Source: Brachybacterium sp. YJGR34 (GTDB taxonomy: Bacteria > Actinomycetota > Actinomycetes > Actinomycetales > Dermabacteraceae). From it: a stretch of DNA of 64,000 nucleotides. Of this stretch, positions 50,817 through 60,421 are shown piece after piece. Both the position numbers and the translations under genes were made by a program. The stretch covers positions 39,112-103,111 of the forward strand of contig NZ_PNFB01000013.1 in assembly GCF_003347015.1 (NCBI RefSeq), written 5' to 3'. The notes under the pieces were generated by a model. The model saw only the letters and a list, made by a program, of their open reading frames with translations. It searched no databases and was not told where the DNA came from. Numbering within the stretch: the stretch's first letter is position 1; every line of letters begins with the position of its first letter.

Positions 50817-51860
50817 TCAGTCACGGGCGCGGACGAGACGCTCGTGCCCCTTCTCCTCCACCTCGGCGATCTCCTCGTTGGCCTGCAGGAACTCGGAGAA
50901 AGAGCGGAAGCCGAGCGCCTTCTCGCTGAAGGAGGGATCCATGCGCCGCATGTGGGACTTCACCGCGGAGCTGTGCAGCCACTCGCTGTCGCCGCGACCG
51001 GTGAACTGCAGGGCGCGCTCGAGCAGATCGCTCGCGGCATCCCGAGGATCCTCAGCTCCCTCCTCCACCTCCTCGACCTCGCCCGGGGACGAGGCCGCGG
51101 CCGCAGCAGACCGCGCGGAGCTGTCGGCGCTGCTCGCCCCGGCGGTCACCTCCGGTCCGGCGGTGCCGGCGGTGTGGGCGCCCACGACCACTGGCGTGCT
51201 GGCCTGGCCGGCAGGACGCTGGGCAGCGCGACGGCGGCGGCTGCGGCCCCTGCGCGGCGCATCGTCCTGGCCGGGTGCGGCGTCGTCCTGGCCCAGGACG
51301 ACACCGGGAAGGTTCTCGTAGGACTCGAACTCGTCGCAGGCGGCGGCGAGGGACTTCGCGGTGGATCCCGCCACGCCGAGCGCGAGGACATAGCGCCCCA
51401 GGCGCCGGCACCGCTGGGCCAGCGGCACGTAGTCGGAGTCCCCGGCGACGATGACCACGTGTGTGATGTCGGGCATCAGGTAGAGGTCCTCGACGGTGTC
51501 CACGGCCAGGCGGATGTCGGCGCCGTTCTTGGCATAGGCCGCCGCGGGGAACAGCTGGACGAGGTCGACGGCGCGCGCGACCAACTGGGAGCGGTACTCG
51601 GCGTTGACCGGGGAGGACCAGTCCGCATAGGCGCGGGTGAGCATGAGGGCGCCGAAGGAGGCGGCGAAGTCCACGATCGCCCCCACGTCCACCGTGGCCC
51701 TGGCCAGGCGCTCGGCGATCTCCGGCTCCGTGGGGTCCTCCGCGATGCGCTGGCGGTCCCGGCTGTACGCCTGACGGCCGTGGACCCGGTCGTACCACGA
51801 CATGACGATGTTGTCGAAGTCGAAGTAGACGGCGACGCGGGGATCCTGTGATTCAGCCAT
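50817..51860 (-). CDS. NYN domain protein with C-terminal OST-HTH (LOTUS) domain
   Basis: A 347-residue LabA/DUF88-type protein. The N-terminal NYN (PIN-like) nuclease domain shows acidic metal residues in VYFDFDNIVMSW (near residue 10), KNGADIRLAVDTVEDLY near 110 and VIVAGDSDYVPLA near 132. An Arg-rich then Ala/Ser-rich linker (about 185-265) leads to an OST-HTH domain (about 275-345) that binds RNA in other proteins. It is probably an RNA-cleaving or RNA-binding enzyme. The start at 51860 has no strong ribosome site. Confidence 0.85.
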   Translation of the reverse strand: MAESQDPRVAVYFDFDNIVMSWYDRVHGRQAYSRDRQRIAEDPTEPEIAERLARATVDVGAIVDFAASFGALMLTRAYADWSSPVNAEYRSQLVARAVDLVQLFPAAAYAKNGADIRLAVDTVEDLYLMPDITHVVIVAGDSDYVPLAQRCRRLGRYVLALGVAGSTAKSLAAACDEFESYENLPGVVLGQDDAAPGQDDAPRRGRSRRRRAAQRPAGQASTPVVVGAHTAGTAGPEVTAGASSADSSARSAAAAASSPGEVEEVEEGAEDPRDAASDLLERALQFTGRGDSEWLHSSAVKSHMRRMDPSFSEKALGFRSFSEFLQANEEIAEVEEKGHERLVRARD

Positions 51861-52081
51861 GACCCCAGTCTGCCTGCTCCGGGGTGGTGCGCGGTCATCA
51901 TGCACCGTGCCCATCCCCACCCCGGAGACGGTGAGCCGCAGCAGATGCCGTGACGAAGCCCGGGCTACGGGATCCTGCCCGCGACGCGACGTGCGTTCTC
52001 ATCCCGCAACACGACGTGCACCGAAGCCGACCACGCCTGACAATGGTGCGGCACCCCTCCTCCAGCAGGAAGCGACCGAGC

Positions 52082-53170
52082 ATGCTCACCCGGCGACAGT
52101 TGATTGCGGCCAGCGGTCTGTCCATCGCTCCCACCCTGCCCGCACTGACCGGGTGCACGGTGGACACCGGGAGCTCCTCGGTCACCGGCACCGACCTCAC
52201 GATCTGCGCCTTCGCCGGAGCATGGAGCGACACTCTGCGGGACGCCGTGATCACTCCCTTCGAGGAGGAGACCGGCGCCACGGTCAACGTCGTCGTCGGC
52301 GCTCCCTCGGAATGGCTCGCACAGCTCCGGGTCGCCGACGGTCAGCGTCCTCCCTTCGATCTCATGGCCTTCACACCTGACATCGTGGTCCAGGCCGCCG
52401 CGCTCGACCTGATCGCCCCTCTGGACACGGACCGGGTCGCTCACTTCGATGAGCTGAGCCCCACGCTGGTCTCCGCCGCCGGGGTCGACGGCACGACCTA
52501 CGGTGTGCCGCTCACGACAGGCACGTGCGGGCTGATGTACCGCACCGACCACGCGGATCACGCCCCCGAGGACTGGAGCGACATCTTCGACGAGCAGTGG
52601 GGGAATTTCGTCGGCGTGCCGCCGTTCACCTTCTCCCCGGGACTCGAACTGTTGGCCGGTCTCCTCCAGGAGAGTGGCGGATCGATGGACGACGAGAGCG
52701 CGGTCGACCACGTGTTCACCCAGCTCGAGCAGCTCGCCGATCGCGCCTCGGTCTACCCGAGCGATTCCGGCAGCATGCTCTCGGCGATACAGCAGGGCGA
52801 TGCGTGGGTCGCACCGTTCTGGGATGGCCGCGCGTTCGCCGCGGCCGACGCCGGCAACCCTGTCGGCTTCTGCTACCCCTCGTCCGGCGGAGTCGGTGCG
52901 CTCACCTCGTACTACGTGGCGAGGGGCACCGAGCGGGAGCGGCTTGCCTATGAGTTCCTCGGGACCCTGGCCCGCGCGGAGCACCAGAAGGTCTTCGGGG
53001 AGGGCACGCTCTATGCCGCCGCGAACCTGACGATCGACTACTCCGCGGAGTTCAAGGAGCGTGTCGCCCACGGCGAGCAGGTCTTCCAGAGCTTCGCGTG
53101 GGTCGACTACACCCAGGCCATCCCACACCTGGAGGAATGGCAGGCACGATGGAACGGGATATTCGGCTGA
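52082..53170 (+). CDS. ABC importer, substrate-binding lipoprotein (spermidine/putrescine type)
   Basis: A 362-residue PotD/family-1-like binding protein. The signal peptide LTRRQLIAASGLSIAPTLPA ends in LTGC, Cys25 lipidated. The mature domain begins LTICAFAGAWSDTLRDAVITPFEEETGATV, as in PotD and iron/thiamine receptors. AGGAAG precedes the ATG. It heads a run of six genes joined by overlaps that ends with hydantoinase genes, so the ligand may be a hydantoin, oxoproline or a similar cyclic amide instead of a polyamine (inference). Confidence 0.88.
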   Translation: MLTRRQLIAASGLSIAPTLPALTGCTVDTGSSSVTGTDLTICAFAGAWSDTLRDAVITPFEEETGATVNVVVGAPSEWLAQLRVADGQRPPFDLMAFTPDIVVQAAALDLIAPLDTDRVAHFDELSPTLVSAAGVDGTTYGVPLTTGTCGLMYRTDHADHAPEDWSDIFDEQWGNFVGVPPFTFSPGLELLAGLLQESGGSMDDESAVDHVFTQLEQLADRASVYPSDSGSMLSAIQQGDAWVAPFWDGRAFAAADAGNPVGFCYPSSGGVGALTSYYVARGTERERLAYEFLGTLARAEHQKVFGEGTLYAAANLTIDYSAEFKERVAHGEQVFQSFAWVDYTQAIPHLEEWQARWNGIFG

Positions 53171-54243
53171 TGCCCAGTGACGTGACGATCAGGAACCTCG
53201 GAGTCGGCTACGGCGAGCACGAGGTGCTCTCGCTCGACGAGCTGACGGTCGACCCGGGAGAGTTCCTCTCGATACTCGGCCCGTCAGGCTGCGGCAAGAC
53301 GACGCTGCTCAACGCGATCGGAGGATTCGTCCAGCCGTCCCGGGGCACGATCACCGTGGGCGGACGAGACATCACCGCGCTCCCCTCGCATCGCCGCGGC
53401 CTCGGTGTCGTGTTCCAGAACTACGCTCTGTTCCCACATCTCTCGGTCGCCGGGAACGTGGGCTACGGGCTGCGCGTCCGCGGCGACGACCGCGCTCGCC
53501 GGGAGTCGCGCGTCGCCGAGATGCTCGAGCTCGTGGGACTCTCCGCGTACGCCGACCGTCGCCCGAATCAGCTCTCCGGCGGTCAGCAGCAGCGGGTGGC
53601 CCTCGCCCGAGGGCTCGCGATCAGCCCCGATGTCCTGCTGCTGGACGAACCGCTGTCCAACCTCGATGCCCAGCTCCGCCGGCAGATGCGGGTCGAGCTG
53701 CGTGAGATCCAGGAGGCGCTGGGCACGACCATGATCTTCGTGACCCACGACCAGGACGAGGCCCTGTCGATGTCCGACCGGGTGGCGCTCTTCCACGACG
53801 GTCGCCAGGAGCAGATCGGCACGCCCGAGGAGATCTATCGCCGGCCCCGGACCCGCTTCGTCGCAGACTTCATGGGCGCTGCGAACCTTCTGCGTGGCAC
53901 CGTGGTCGACGACAGCCTCATCGACGTCGAGGGGGAGCATCTCCCGGTGCGCACGGCTCGTCGACCGGGCACCACGGTCGACGTCGCGCTCCGCAGGGAG
54001 CAGATCATCTTGGATGCCGATCCGGCCGCGGGTCCTCCCGTCGGCGTCCGCGGCACGGTGCACATGCGTTCCTTCAGCGGGTCCCATTGGGAGTTCGTCC
54101 TGACGACGACGAAGGGCGTCCGCTTGACGGCCGAGGTGCCCGACCGCCCGGGGTCCGACTGGTCCGCCCCGGAGGTCGGGCGCGAGGTCGGCATCAGCTG
54201 GCGCCAGGACGTGCCCCACGTCCTCGAGGCGGTGTCGCCGTGA
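53170..54243 (+). CDS. ABC importer, ATP-binding protein (PotA type)
   Basis: A 357-residue ATPase with C-terminal TOBE domain (about 265-350). Walker A is GPSGCGKTT (37-45), signature LSGGQQQR near 135, Walker B LLLDEP near 156, switch His in VTHDQDEAL near 190. It powers the importer encoded on both sides. The ATG shares one base with the binding-protein stop (TGATG); an in-frame ATG at 53149 is possible. Unlike the three sugar importers in this window, this system carries its own ATPase. Confidence 0.92.
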   Translation: MPSDVTIRNLGVGYGEHEVLSLDELTVDPGEFLSILGPSGCGKTTLLNAIGGFVQPSRGTITVGGRDITALPSHRRGLGVVFQNYALFPHLSVAGNVGYGLRVRGDDRARRESRVAEMLELVGLSAYADRRPNQLSGGQQQRVALARGLAISPDVLLLDEPLSNLDAQLRRQMRVELREIQEALGTTMIFVTHDQDEALSMSDRVALFHDGRQEQIGTPEEIYRRPRTRFVADFMGAANLLRGTVVDDSLIDVEGEHLPVRTARRPGTTVDVALRREQIILDADPAAGPPVGVRGTVHMRSFSGSHWEFVLTTTKGVRLTAEVPDRPGSDWSAPEVGREVGISWRQDVPHVLEAVSP

Positions 54244-55112
54244 GAACCGCCGCACCGCCACGCTGGCCCGGGCCCGGGATCCTGGTGATCCCGCCACTGG
54301 TCTTCGTTGTGATCATGTTCGCGGTCCCGCTGGTCCAGCTCGCCCAGCTGAGCCTTCGTCCGTCCGACGCGTTCAATCGTCTCCTCGACGGCTTCACGAC
54401 CGAGAACTTCCGGCGGGTGCTGTCCGAGCCGTATTTCGCCGACAGCATCAGCTACACCGTCGTCAACTCCGCCGTCGTCACCCTCGCGTGCGCGGTGATC
54501 GCCTTCCCACTGTCCTGGGTGATCACCCGGACCAGCCGGCGCTGGCTGAAGGTTCTCGTCTTCATGGTCGTCATCTCTCCGATGCTGACCTCCGTCGTCG
54601 TCCGCTCCTACGGATGGCGGATCGTTCTGTCCTCCGAGGGGCCCGTCAACTCCGCCCTCCTGGGGCTCGGGCTCGTCGAGCAGCCCCTGGCCCTCCTCAC
54701 GAGCCGTGCAGGATCGGTGATCTCCATCGTCCACGTGCTCCTGCCGTTCTTCGTGCTGATGCTCAACTCCACGCTGAAGGCGCTGGACGAGTCGGTGCTG
54801 CGGGCAGCGCAGGCCCTCGGTGCCGGCCCCATCCGTCGCCTCATGCAGGTGATCCTCCCCCTGTCGGTCCCGGGCTTCGTGGGTGGGGCCATCGTGGTCT
54901 TCTCCCTGTCCATGGGCATCTACGTGACGCCACTGCTGATCGGAGGCGTGAACCAGCCGCTGGGCGGCCTGCGCGTGTACACGCAGGTGATGACCTCCTT
55001 CGACTACCCGACGGCTGCCGCGCTGAGCTTCGTGCTACTGGCGATCAGCCTGATCGTCGCCGGTCTGCTGAGCGCCGTACAGCTCGTCGGGGGGAAGCGC
55101 ATCCATGGCTGA
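54240..55112 (+). CDS. ABC importer, permease 1 (PotB type)
   Basis: A 290-residue permease with six membrane segments and an EAA loop at LRAAQALGAGPIRRLMQVIL near residue 185. The region TSVVVRSYGWRIVLSSEGPVN near 120 is characteristic of PotB. GTG start in a 4-bp overlap with the ATPase stop. Confidence 0.92.
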   Translation: MRTAAPPRWPGPGILVIPPLVFVVIMFAVPLVQLAQLSLRPSDAFNRLLDGFTTENFRRVLSEPYFADSISYTVVNSAVVTLACAVIAFPLSWVITRTSRRWLKVLVFMVVISPMLTSVVVRSYGWRIVLSSEGPVNSALLGLGLVEQPLALLTSRAGSVISIVHVLLPFFVLMLNSTLKALDESVLRAAQALGAGPIRRLMQVILPLSVPGFVGGAIVVFSLSMGIYVTPLLIGGVNQPLGGLRVYTQVMTSFDYPTAAALSFVLLAISLIVAGLLSAVQLVGGKRIHG

Positions 55113-55902
55113 TCGACCTCGTACTCCGGGCGCCTGGGCGCTTTTCGCCGCCGTCGCGCTGATCCTCCTGTTCCTCGTGGGCCCGCTCGTGGTAGTGGTC
55201 GTCAGCTCCTTCTCCGCGACGAGCTCGCTGGCCTTCCCTCCCGAGGGCTACTCCCTGCGCTGGTACGAGCAGGTGCTCACGAGCCGCGAGTGGCGCGTCT
55301 CGTTCTCGCTCTCCTTCCTGCTCGCCGCCCTGGCGGTCCCGACGGTGGCGGTGCTCTCGCTGCTCGGCGGCTACGGTCTGGTCCGCGGTGCCTTCCGCGG
55401 GCACGGGGCGATCCAGGCGTTCCTGCTGTCCCCCCTGATGGTCCCCGAGATCATGCTCGGCATCGGCCTGCTGACCTACCTGCAGTCCTGGGGGCTGATC
55501 AACACGATCACGGGGCTCTGGTTGGCGCATTCGCTGGTCGCGCTCCCGTTCGGGCTGCGAGCCGTCATCAACGTCGCGACCTCCCTTGATCCGCGCGTCG
55601 AGGCGTCGGCAGCGAGCCTCGGTGCCGGCCCGGTCCGGGTGTTCCTGACGGTCACGGTGCCGCAGCTGCTGCCCGGCCTCGTCTCGGCCGGCGTGTTCGC
55701 CGCGGTCATCTCCCTCGGCGAGGTGGCGGTCTCGACATTCATCGCCGGGGCCAACACGACCACCGTGCCGCTGCGCGTGCTCTCCGCCGCACAGTTCGAG
55801 CTCGACCCCACGGCTGCCGTGGTCTCGACGCTGCTGATGATGATCAGCGCGGTCGTGATCCTCGTGCTCGAGCGGCTTCTCCGCGTCTCGGATCATCTGT
55901 GA
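55105..55902 (+). CDS. ABC importer, permease 2 (PotC type)
   Basis: A 265-residue permease, six membrane segments, EAA loop VEASAASLGAGPVRVFLTVT near residue 165. The periplasmic YSLRWYEQVL segment near residue 48 is typical of PotC. It overlaps permease 1 by 8 bp and the hydantoinase A gene by 4 bp, so transport and metabolism genes are translated together. Confidence 0.92.
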   Translation: MADRPRTPGAWALFAAVALILLFLVGPLVVVVVSSFSATSSLAFPPEGYSLRWYEQVLTSREWRVSFSLSFLLAALAVPTVAVLSLLGGYGLVRGAFRGHGAIQAFLLSPLMVPEIMLGIGLLTYLQSWGLINTITGLWLAHSLVALPFGLRAVINVATSLDPRVEASAASLGAGPVRVFLTVTVPQLLPGLVSAGVFAAVISLGEVAVSTFIAGANTTTVPLRVLSAAQFELDPTAAVVSTLLMMISAVVILVLERLLRVSDHL

Positions 55903-58010
55903 GAAAGGACCAGGCCATCACCACCTCACGCATCGGCATCGACGTCGGCGGGACGTTCACGGATCTCGTCGTCGTACCCCAAGGGGCAGGGGGCGATGTC
56001 CAGCGCCACAAGACGCCATCGACGCCCCACGACCCCTCCGAAGCCGTCGAGACCGGGCTCCGGGACCTCCTCGAGGACGGGCTGGAGCTCTCCTCGGTCG
56101 ACGCCGTGGTGCACGGAACGACGATCGGGCTGAACGCGATCATCCAGCGATCTGGAGCACGAGTCAGCTTCGTGACCAGTCGTGGGTACCGGGACATGCT
56201 GGGCATCGCCCGAGCCCGGCTGCCGGAGTCCTTCGATCTGCACGCCGCGGCGGAGGAGCCCCTGGTCCCCCGTGAGCGCGTGCTCGAGATCGATGCGCGG
56301 CTCACCGCGGACGGTCGGCTGATCCGCCGCCCCTCCGAGCAGGAGCTCGACGATCTCGCACAGGAGATCCGCAGTACGGCACCCGAGGCCGTCGCGCTGT
56401 CTCTGGTGCAGGGCTTCACCGCACCGTCGGTAGAGAGCGAGCTCGCCCGCGCCCTGGAGGAGCGACTGGAGTCGGTGCCGGTGGTCTCCGCCGCCGGGAC
56501 GTGGCCCGAGATCCGCGAGTACGAGCGCTCGCTGGTGGCCGTCCTCGAAGCGCACATCCGCCCACTGATGGAGCGGTACTACGAGCAATTGCGGACGCGG
56601 CTGTCGGCCCTCGGGCTGACGGCGCCGGTGTACATCTCAGCATCGAATGGTGGCACCCTCTCGCTGGACTACGCCGCCGTCCATCCCCTCGAGACGGTGC
56701 TGTCGGGCCCGGCCTCCGGGGTCACCGCGGCGGCGCTGACGGTGCCGGACCGCCGTGTCCTGACCTTCGACATGGGCGGGACCAGCAGCGACATGTCCGT
56801 CGTCGTGAACGGCACTCCGATACTGACCACCAGCACGATGCTCGGCCGACTGCCGCTGATGCTCCCGGTCGTCGACGTCAGCGCGATCGGTTCCGGGGGC
56901 GGCTCACTCGTCACGACGGGAGGCGACGATGACGTCGCGACCTTGCGCGTCGGCCCACGGAGCGCAGGTGCGGACCCCGGGCCCGTCAGCTACGGTCGCG
57001 GAGGCTGCGTCCCGACCATCACCGATGCGTATCTCAGCACGGGCATCCTGGATCCGCAGCAGTTCCTCGGCGGCGCCATGCCTCTGGATCGAGCTGCCGC
57101 CGATACCGCCTTCGCCGAGGTGGCGCGCGGAATCGGGGCGAACTCCGCCGCGGCGGCGGCGGAGCACGTGCTCGAGATCGCGACGGTGCAGATGTCCACG
57201 GCGCTCCGCACTCTCCTCGCGGAACGCGGGCACGAGCCCTCCGAGTTCACCTTGGTGCCCTTCGGTGGGGCGGGGCCCACGCACGCGCTCCTGCTCGCAG
57301 AGGAGCTCGGGATCACCGAGGTGCTGGTCCCGGGAACGGCCGCGACCTTCTGCGCCCTCGGAGCCGCCATCGCCCCTCTGCGGCGGGACCTCGCCCGGAG
57401 CGTGCGTCGAGAGCTCGACGGCCCGGTGCGCGACTTCGCGACGACCGTCGTCGCGGATCTCGCCGCGCAAGGCGTTCTCTGGCTGCGCGCGAGCGGCGGG
57501 TCCCCCGACCGGGCGCGTCTCCACCTCTCCGCGGACATGCGGTACCAGGGGCAGGCCTACGAGCTCACGGTCGGGTTGAGTGAACGCGGCATCGAGGGTG
57601 CCGACGAGCTGGTCGCGGATCTCGCGACGCTCCGGGAGTCATTCCACGCGGAGCACGAGAGGGTGCACGGATTCCGCGACGACACCGCCGCGATCGAGCT
57701 CGGGACCCTCCGTCTCGCCGTGGTCTCCGCACCGGCCGACCCCCCGGTGCCGGACGCCGCGCCCGCGCTCGTCGACCCCCAGGCTCCGCGCCCCTCGGCG
57801 CACCGCCGACTCCGTCGCGCGAGCGGATGGAAGGACATCGCCGTCTACCCGGCGGCGGCGCTGAGCGGTCATGCGCCGGTGCGGGGACCCGTCGTGATCG
57901 ACGTCTCGGACAGCACCGTGCTCGTCCCCGACGCCTGGACGGCCTCTGCGGACTCGCACGGCGCAATCCATCTGACCCGTCAGCACCCCACCGAGGAGAA
58001 CCGAGCATGA
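55899..58010 (+). CDS. hyuA: Hydantoinase/oxoprolinase A subunit (HyuA)
   Basis: A 703-residue ATP-dependent hydantoinase A-type subunit, shared by N-methylhydantoinases, 5-oxoprolinases and acetone/acetophenone carboxylases. The N-terminal Hydant_A_N domain opens RIGIDVGGTFTDLVVV, and the core has TFDMGGTSSDMSVV near 287 (phosphate-binding) and FGGAGPTHA near 454. GTG start overlaps the permease stop as GTGA. With HyuB it would hydrolyse a cyclic amide or carboxylate a ketone at the cost of ATP; the substrate is not readable. Confidence 0.93.
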   Translation: MRKDQAITTSRIGIDVGGTFTDLVVVPQGAGGDVQRHKTPSTPHDPSEAVETGLRDLLEDGLELSSVDAVVHGTTIGLNAIIQRSGARVSFVTSRGYRDMLGIARARLPESFDLHAAAEEPLVPRERVLEIDARLTADGRLIRRPSEQELDDLAQEIRSTAPEAVALSLVQGFTAPSVESELARALEERLESVPVVSAAGTWPEIREYERSLVAVLEAHIRPLMERYYEQLRTRLSALGLTAPVYISASNGGTLSLDYAAVHPLETVLSGPASGVTAAALTVPDRRVLTFDMGGTSSDMSVVVNGTPILTTSTMLGRLPLMLPVVDVSAIGSGGGSLVTTGGDDDVATLRVGPRSAGADPGPVSYGRGGCVPTITDAYLSTGILDPQQFLGGAMPLDRAAADTAFAEVARGIGANSAAAAAEHVLEIATVQMSTALRTLLAERGHEPSEFTLVPFGGAGPTHALLLAEELGITEVLVPGTAATFCALGAAIAPLRRDLARSVRRELDGPVRDFATTVVADLAAQGVLWLRASGGSPDRARLHLSADMRYQGQAYELTVGLSERGIEGADELVADLATLRESFHAEHERVHGFRDDTAAIELGTLRLAVVSAPADPPVPDAAPALVDPQAPRPSAHRRLRRASGWKDIAVYPAAALSGHAPVRGPVVIDVSDSTVLVPDAWTASADSHGAIHLTRQHPTEENRA

Positions 58011-59992
58011 CGACGGACATCGCCCGCGACATCGTCGCGCTGAAGCTCCGGGCCGCCTCGGAGGAGATGTGCAAGACGCTGCAGCGCACGAGCCGGAGCC
58101 TCTACGTCAAGGAGACGGCCGACTTCTGCTGCGCCCTCGCCGACCTCGAGGGCAGATTTGCGGCATATCCGCGCAACATCGGCGTATCGGGCTTCGTCGG
58201 GCTGAACGTCCGGGCGACTGTCGAGGCGGCCGCGGAGAGCGGACCGCTGCGCCCCGGCGATGTCATCATCGCCAACGACCCGTACTCGACCATGGGCCTT
58301 GCGACCCACCTGCCCGACATCCAGATGATCCGCCCCTACTTCGACGGCGAGGAGATCATCGGGTACGGCTGGTGCTTCATCCACTGCTCCGACATCGGCG
58401 GCCGGGTCCCCTCGTCCATCAGCCCGTCCAACGACTCGGTCTTCGCCGAGGGACTGCAGATCCCGCCCGTGAGGATTGTCCGCGGCGGCCAGATCGATCC
58501 CGACGTCCTCCGGCTGGTGCTGCGCAACTCCCGCACCCCGGAGGCGAATCACGGAGATTTCCAGGCCATGCTCGCCGCCCTCGAGACGGGGTGCCGGCGT
58601 GTCCAGGAAATCCTCGACCGCTACGGCCGGGAGGCGGTCCTCTCGACAAAGGCGGCGATGATCGAGGAGACCGGGGTGCGCACGCGATCGGCGCTGAGAG
58701 TCCTCGAGGACGGCAGCTATCGCTTCGTCGACTACCTCGATCACGACGGCGTCTCCGGCGTGCCGGTGCGGATCAGCGTGGAGATCACGATGCGGGACGG
58801 CACGATGCACATCGATTTCACCGGGACGGACCCCCAGGTCAACTCCGCCTTCAACGTCGCGAGCCAGGGCACCGTCCACGCCTGGCTGGTGACGCGGGTG
58901 CTCGCACTGGTCGGGACGCTCGATTCCGAGATCCATCTCAACGCCGGCTTGACCCGTGACGTGACCGTCAACGCTCCGCACGGGTCTCTCGTCAACGCCC
59001 AGCGACCGTCCGCGGTCGGTGTGCGCCACGCCAGCTCGTCGCGGGTCAACGATGCTCTCTCCGGAGCCCTCGTCCAGGCGGCACCCCAGGTGGTGCCAGC
59101 GGCCAGCAGCGGACTGGTGGTGCCCGTCGTGCTCGCGGAGCAGCGTGCCGGGGGCGACGTGGTCCAGGTGCTCGAGCCGATGGTCGGGGGCATGGGTGCC
59201 CGGGACGGCGCCGATGGTGTGGACGGCCGCGATTCGGGGATCTCGAACCTCTCCAACAATCCTGTGGAGACCGTCGAGGCCGAGCTCTCCACAACGATCC
59301 ATCGCTATGGCCTGAGGGAGGACTCAGGCGGGGCCGGCCGCTGGCGCGGAGGCACCGGTCTGGAGCTCGTGTTCGAGGTGCATGCCCGCGCCTCGCTGCT
59401 GACTCGAGGGCTCGAGCGCCGCCTCTTCCGGCCCTGGGGCGTCGCCGGAGGCCACCCGGGAGCCCGGAGCGAGCTGGTGATCAACGAGGGCACCGCGACC
59501 GAGCAGCGACCGGCGGCCCCGGACGTCATCCCCGTCGCTCCCGGCGACGTGATCACGCTCCGAACGGCGGGCGCCGGAGGGTACGGGGACCCTCTCGACC
59601 GCAAACCCGGTGCCGTCGAGGCCGACGTCCGTGCCGGACTGGTGAGCGTAGCCGCCGCTGAGCGGGACTACGGCGTTGTCGTCACGGACGGCGTCCTCGA
59701 TCCGGCGGCGACGGCGAGCCGGCGAGCGAACCGACGGGCCGCCGGGCATGGCGTGGGCCGTGGTGCGGAGGTCTCCCGCTGGGAATCGGTCTTCGGCATC
59801 GAGGACTACGACCGCTTCGTCGCGGCGCTCATGGCGCGCCCCCTGGAGGAGCGCTCCTCGCTGCGGGAGACGGTGCTGCGTGAGGCCCTCGATCTGCTGC
59901 CGAGTTCCTTCCCCGCGGGTGACGTCGAGGACGCGGCGATCGCCGGCGCTCGTGACCGGTTCATGACCGCGCTCGCGGCGATGGAGGCCTGA
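58007..59992 (+). CDS. hyuB: Hydantoinase/oxoprolinase B subunit (HyuB)
   Basis: A 661-residue hydantoinase B subunit (PF02538). Landmarks are YVKETADFCCALADLEGRFAA near 33, GDVIIANDPYSTMGLATHLPD near 85, and near the end GGAGRWRGGTGLELVF and AGAGGYGDPLDR. The chain is longer than the typical 520-600 residues because of a helical extension (about 560-661) after the GGYGDP motif. ATG in a 4-bp overlap with the hyuA stop. Its 3' end overlaps the convergent cupin gene by 32 bp. Confidence 0.93.
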   Translation: MTTDIARDIVALKLRAASEEMCKTLQRTSRSLYVKETADFCCALADLEGRFAAYPRNIGVSGFVGLNVRATVEAAAESGPLRPGDVIIANDPYSTMGLATHLPDIQMIRPYFDGEEIIGYGWCFIHCSDIGGRVPSSISPSNDSVFAEGLQIPPVRIVRGGQIDPDVLRLVLRNSRTPEANHGDFQAMLAALETGCRRVQEILDRYGREAVLSTKAAMIEETGVRTRSALRVLEDGSYRFVDYLDHDGVSGVPVRISVEITMRDGTMHIDFTGTDPQVNSAFNVASQGTVHAWLVTRVLALVGTLDSEIHLNAGLTRDVTVNAPHGSLVNAQRPSAVGVRHASSSRVNDALSGALVQAAPQVVPAASSGLVVPVVLAEQRAGGDVVQVLEPMVGGMGARDGADGVDGRDSGISNLSNNPVETVEAELSTTIHRYGLREDSGGAGRWRGGTGLELVFEVHARASLLTRGLERRLFRPWGVAGGHPGARSELVINEGTATEQRPAAPDVIPVAPGDVITLRTAGAGGYGDPLDRKPGAVEADVRAGLVSVAAAERDYGVVVTDGVLDPAATASRRANRRAAGHGVGRGAEVSRWESVFGIEDYDRFVAALMARPLEERSSLRETVLREALDLLPSSFPAGDVEDAAIAGARDRFMTALAAMEA

Positions 59993-60323
59993 CACCGATC
60001 CGCAGCGCCTGCCGTCGGCGGTGGACGGTGAGATACTCCAGCCCCTCCTCGCCGGCGCGGAAGCCGCGGACGGTGCCCCGCGGCAGCAGCGCCACGTCGC
60101 CGGCACGGAGCGGTTCCTCCCCCGCCTCGGTGCGCAGCACGCCCTCGCCGCGGACCACGTGGACGAGGGTGTCGACCTCCGCGCCGGGGTGCGGGGGGAT
60201 CTCCTCGCCCGGGGGCAGGCGGATCAGGTTGGAGTCCAGCTCGCGTCCGGGCTCGGCGATGGACCACACGGCGCCGCGGCGCGGCTGCTCGGGCTGGTCG
60301 GAGGTGTTGGTGAGGATCGGCAT
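59961..60323 (-). CDS. Small cupin-domain protein
   Basis: A 120-residue single cupin (PF07883). Motif 1 is seen as PPHPGAEVDTLVHVVRGEGVL (about 42-62), with His and Glu ligands reduced compared with metal enzymes, and motif 2 as LLPRGTVRGFRAG (about 78-90). GGGAG precedes the ATG. It may bind a small ligand or protect a regulator; function unknown. It is convergent with hyuB and overlaps its end by 32 bp. Confidence 0.8.
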   Translation of the reverse strand: MPILTNTSDQPEQPRRGAVWSIAEPGRELDSNLIRLPPGEEIPPHPGAEVDTLVHVVRGEGVLRTEAGEEPLRAGDVALLPRGTVRGFRAGEEGLEYLTVHRRRQALRIGVRPPSPRARS

Positions 60324-60408
60324 GTCGTCGGCTCCCGAGGGTCGGTGTCGCTCCTGAACGTACCCGGCGCGCGACGCCGGGCCGATGTGCGCGCCGCCGC
60401 GGTCTTCG

Positions 60409-60414
60409 TACCGT
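60409..60414 (+). promoter_or_regulatory. Leaderless -10 box for the gene at 60422
   Basis: TACCGT lies 7 nt before the ATG at 60422 and there is no ribosome-binding sequence. Confidence 0.45.
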
Positions 60415-60421
60415 CGGCGGC

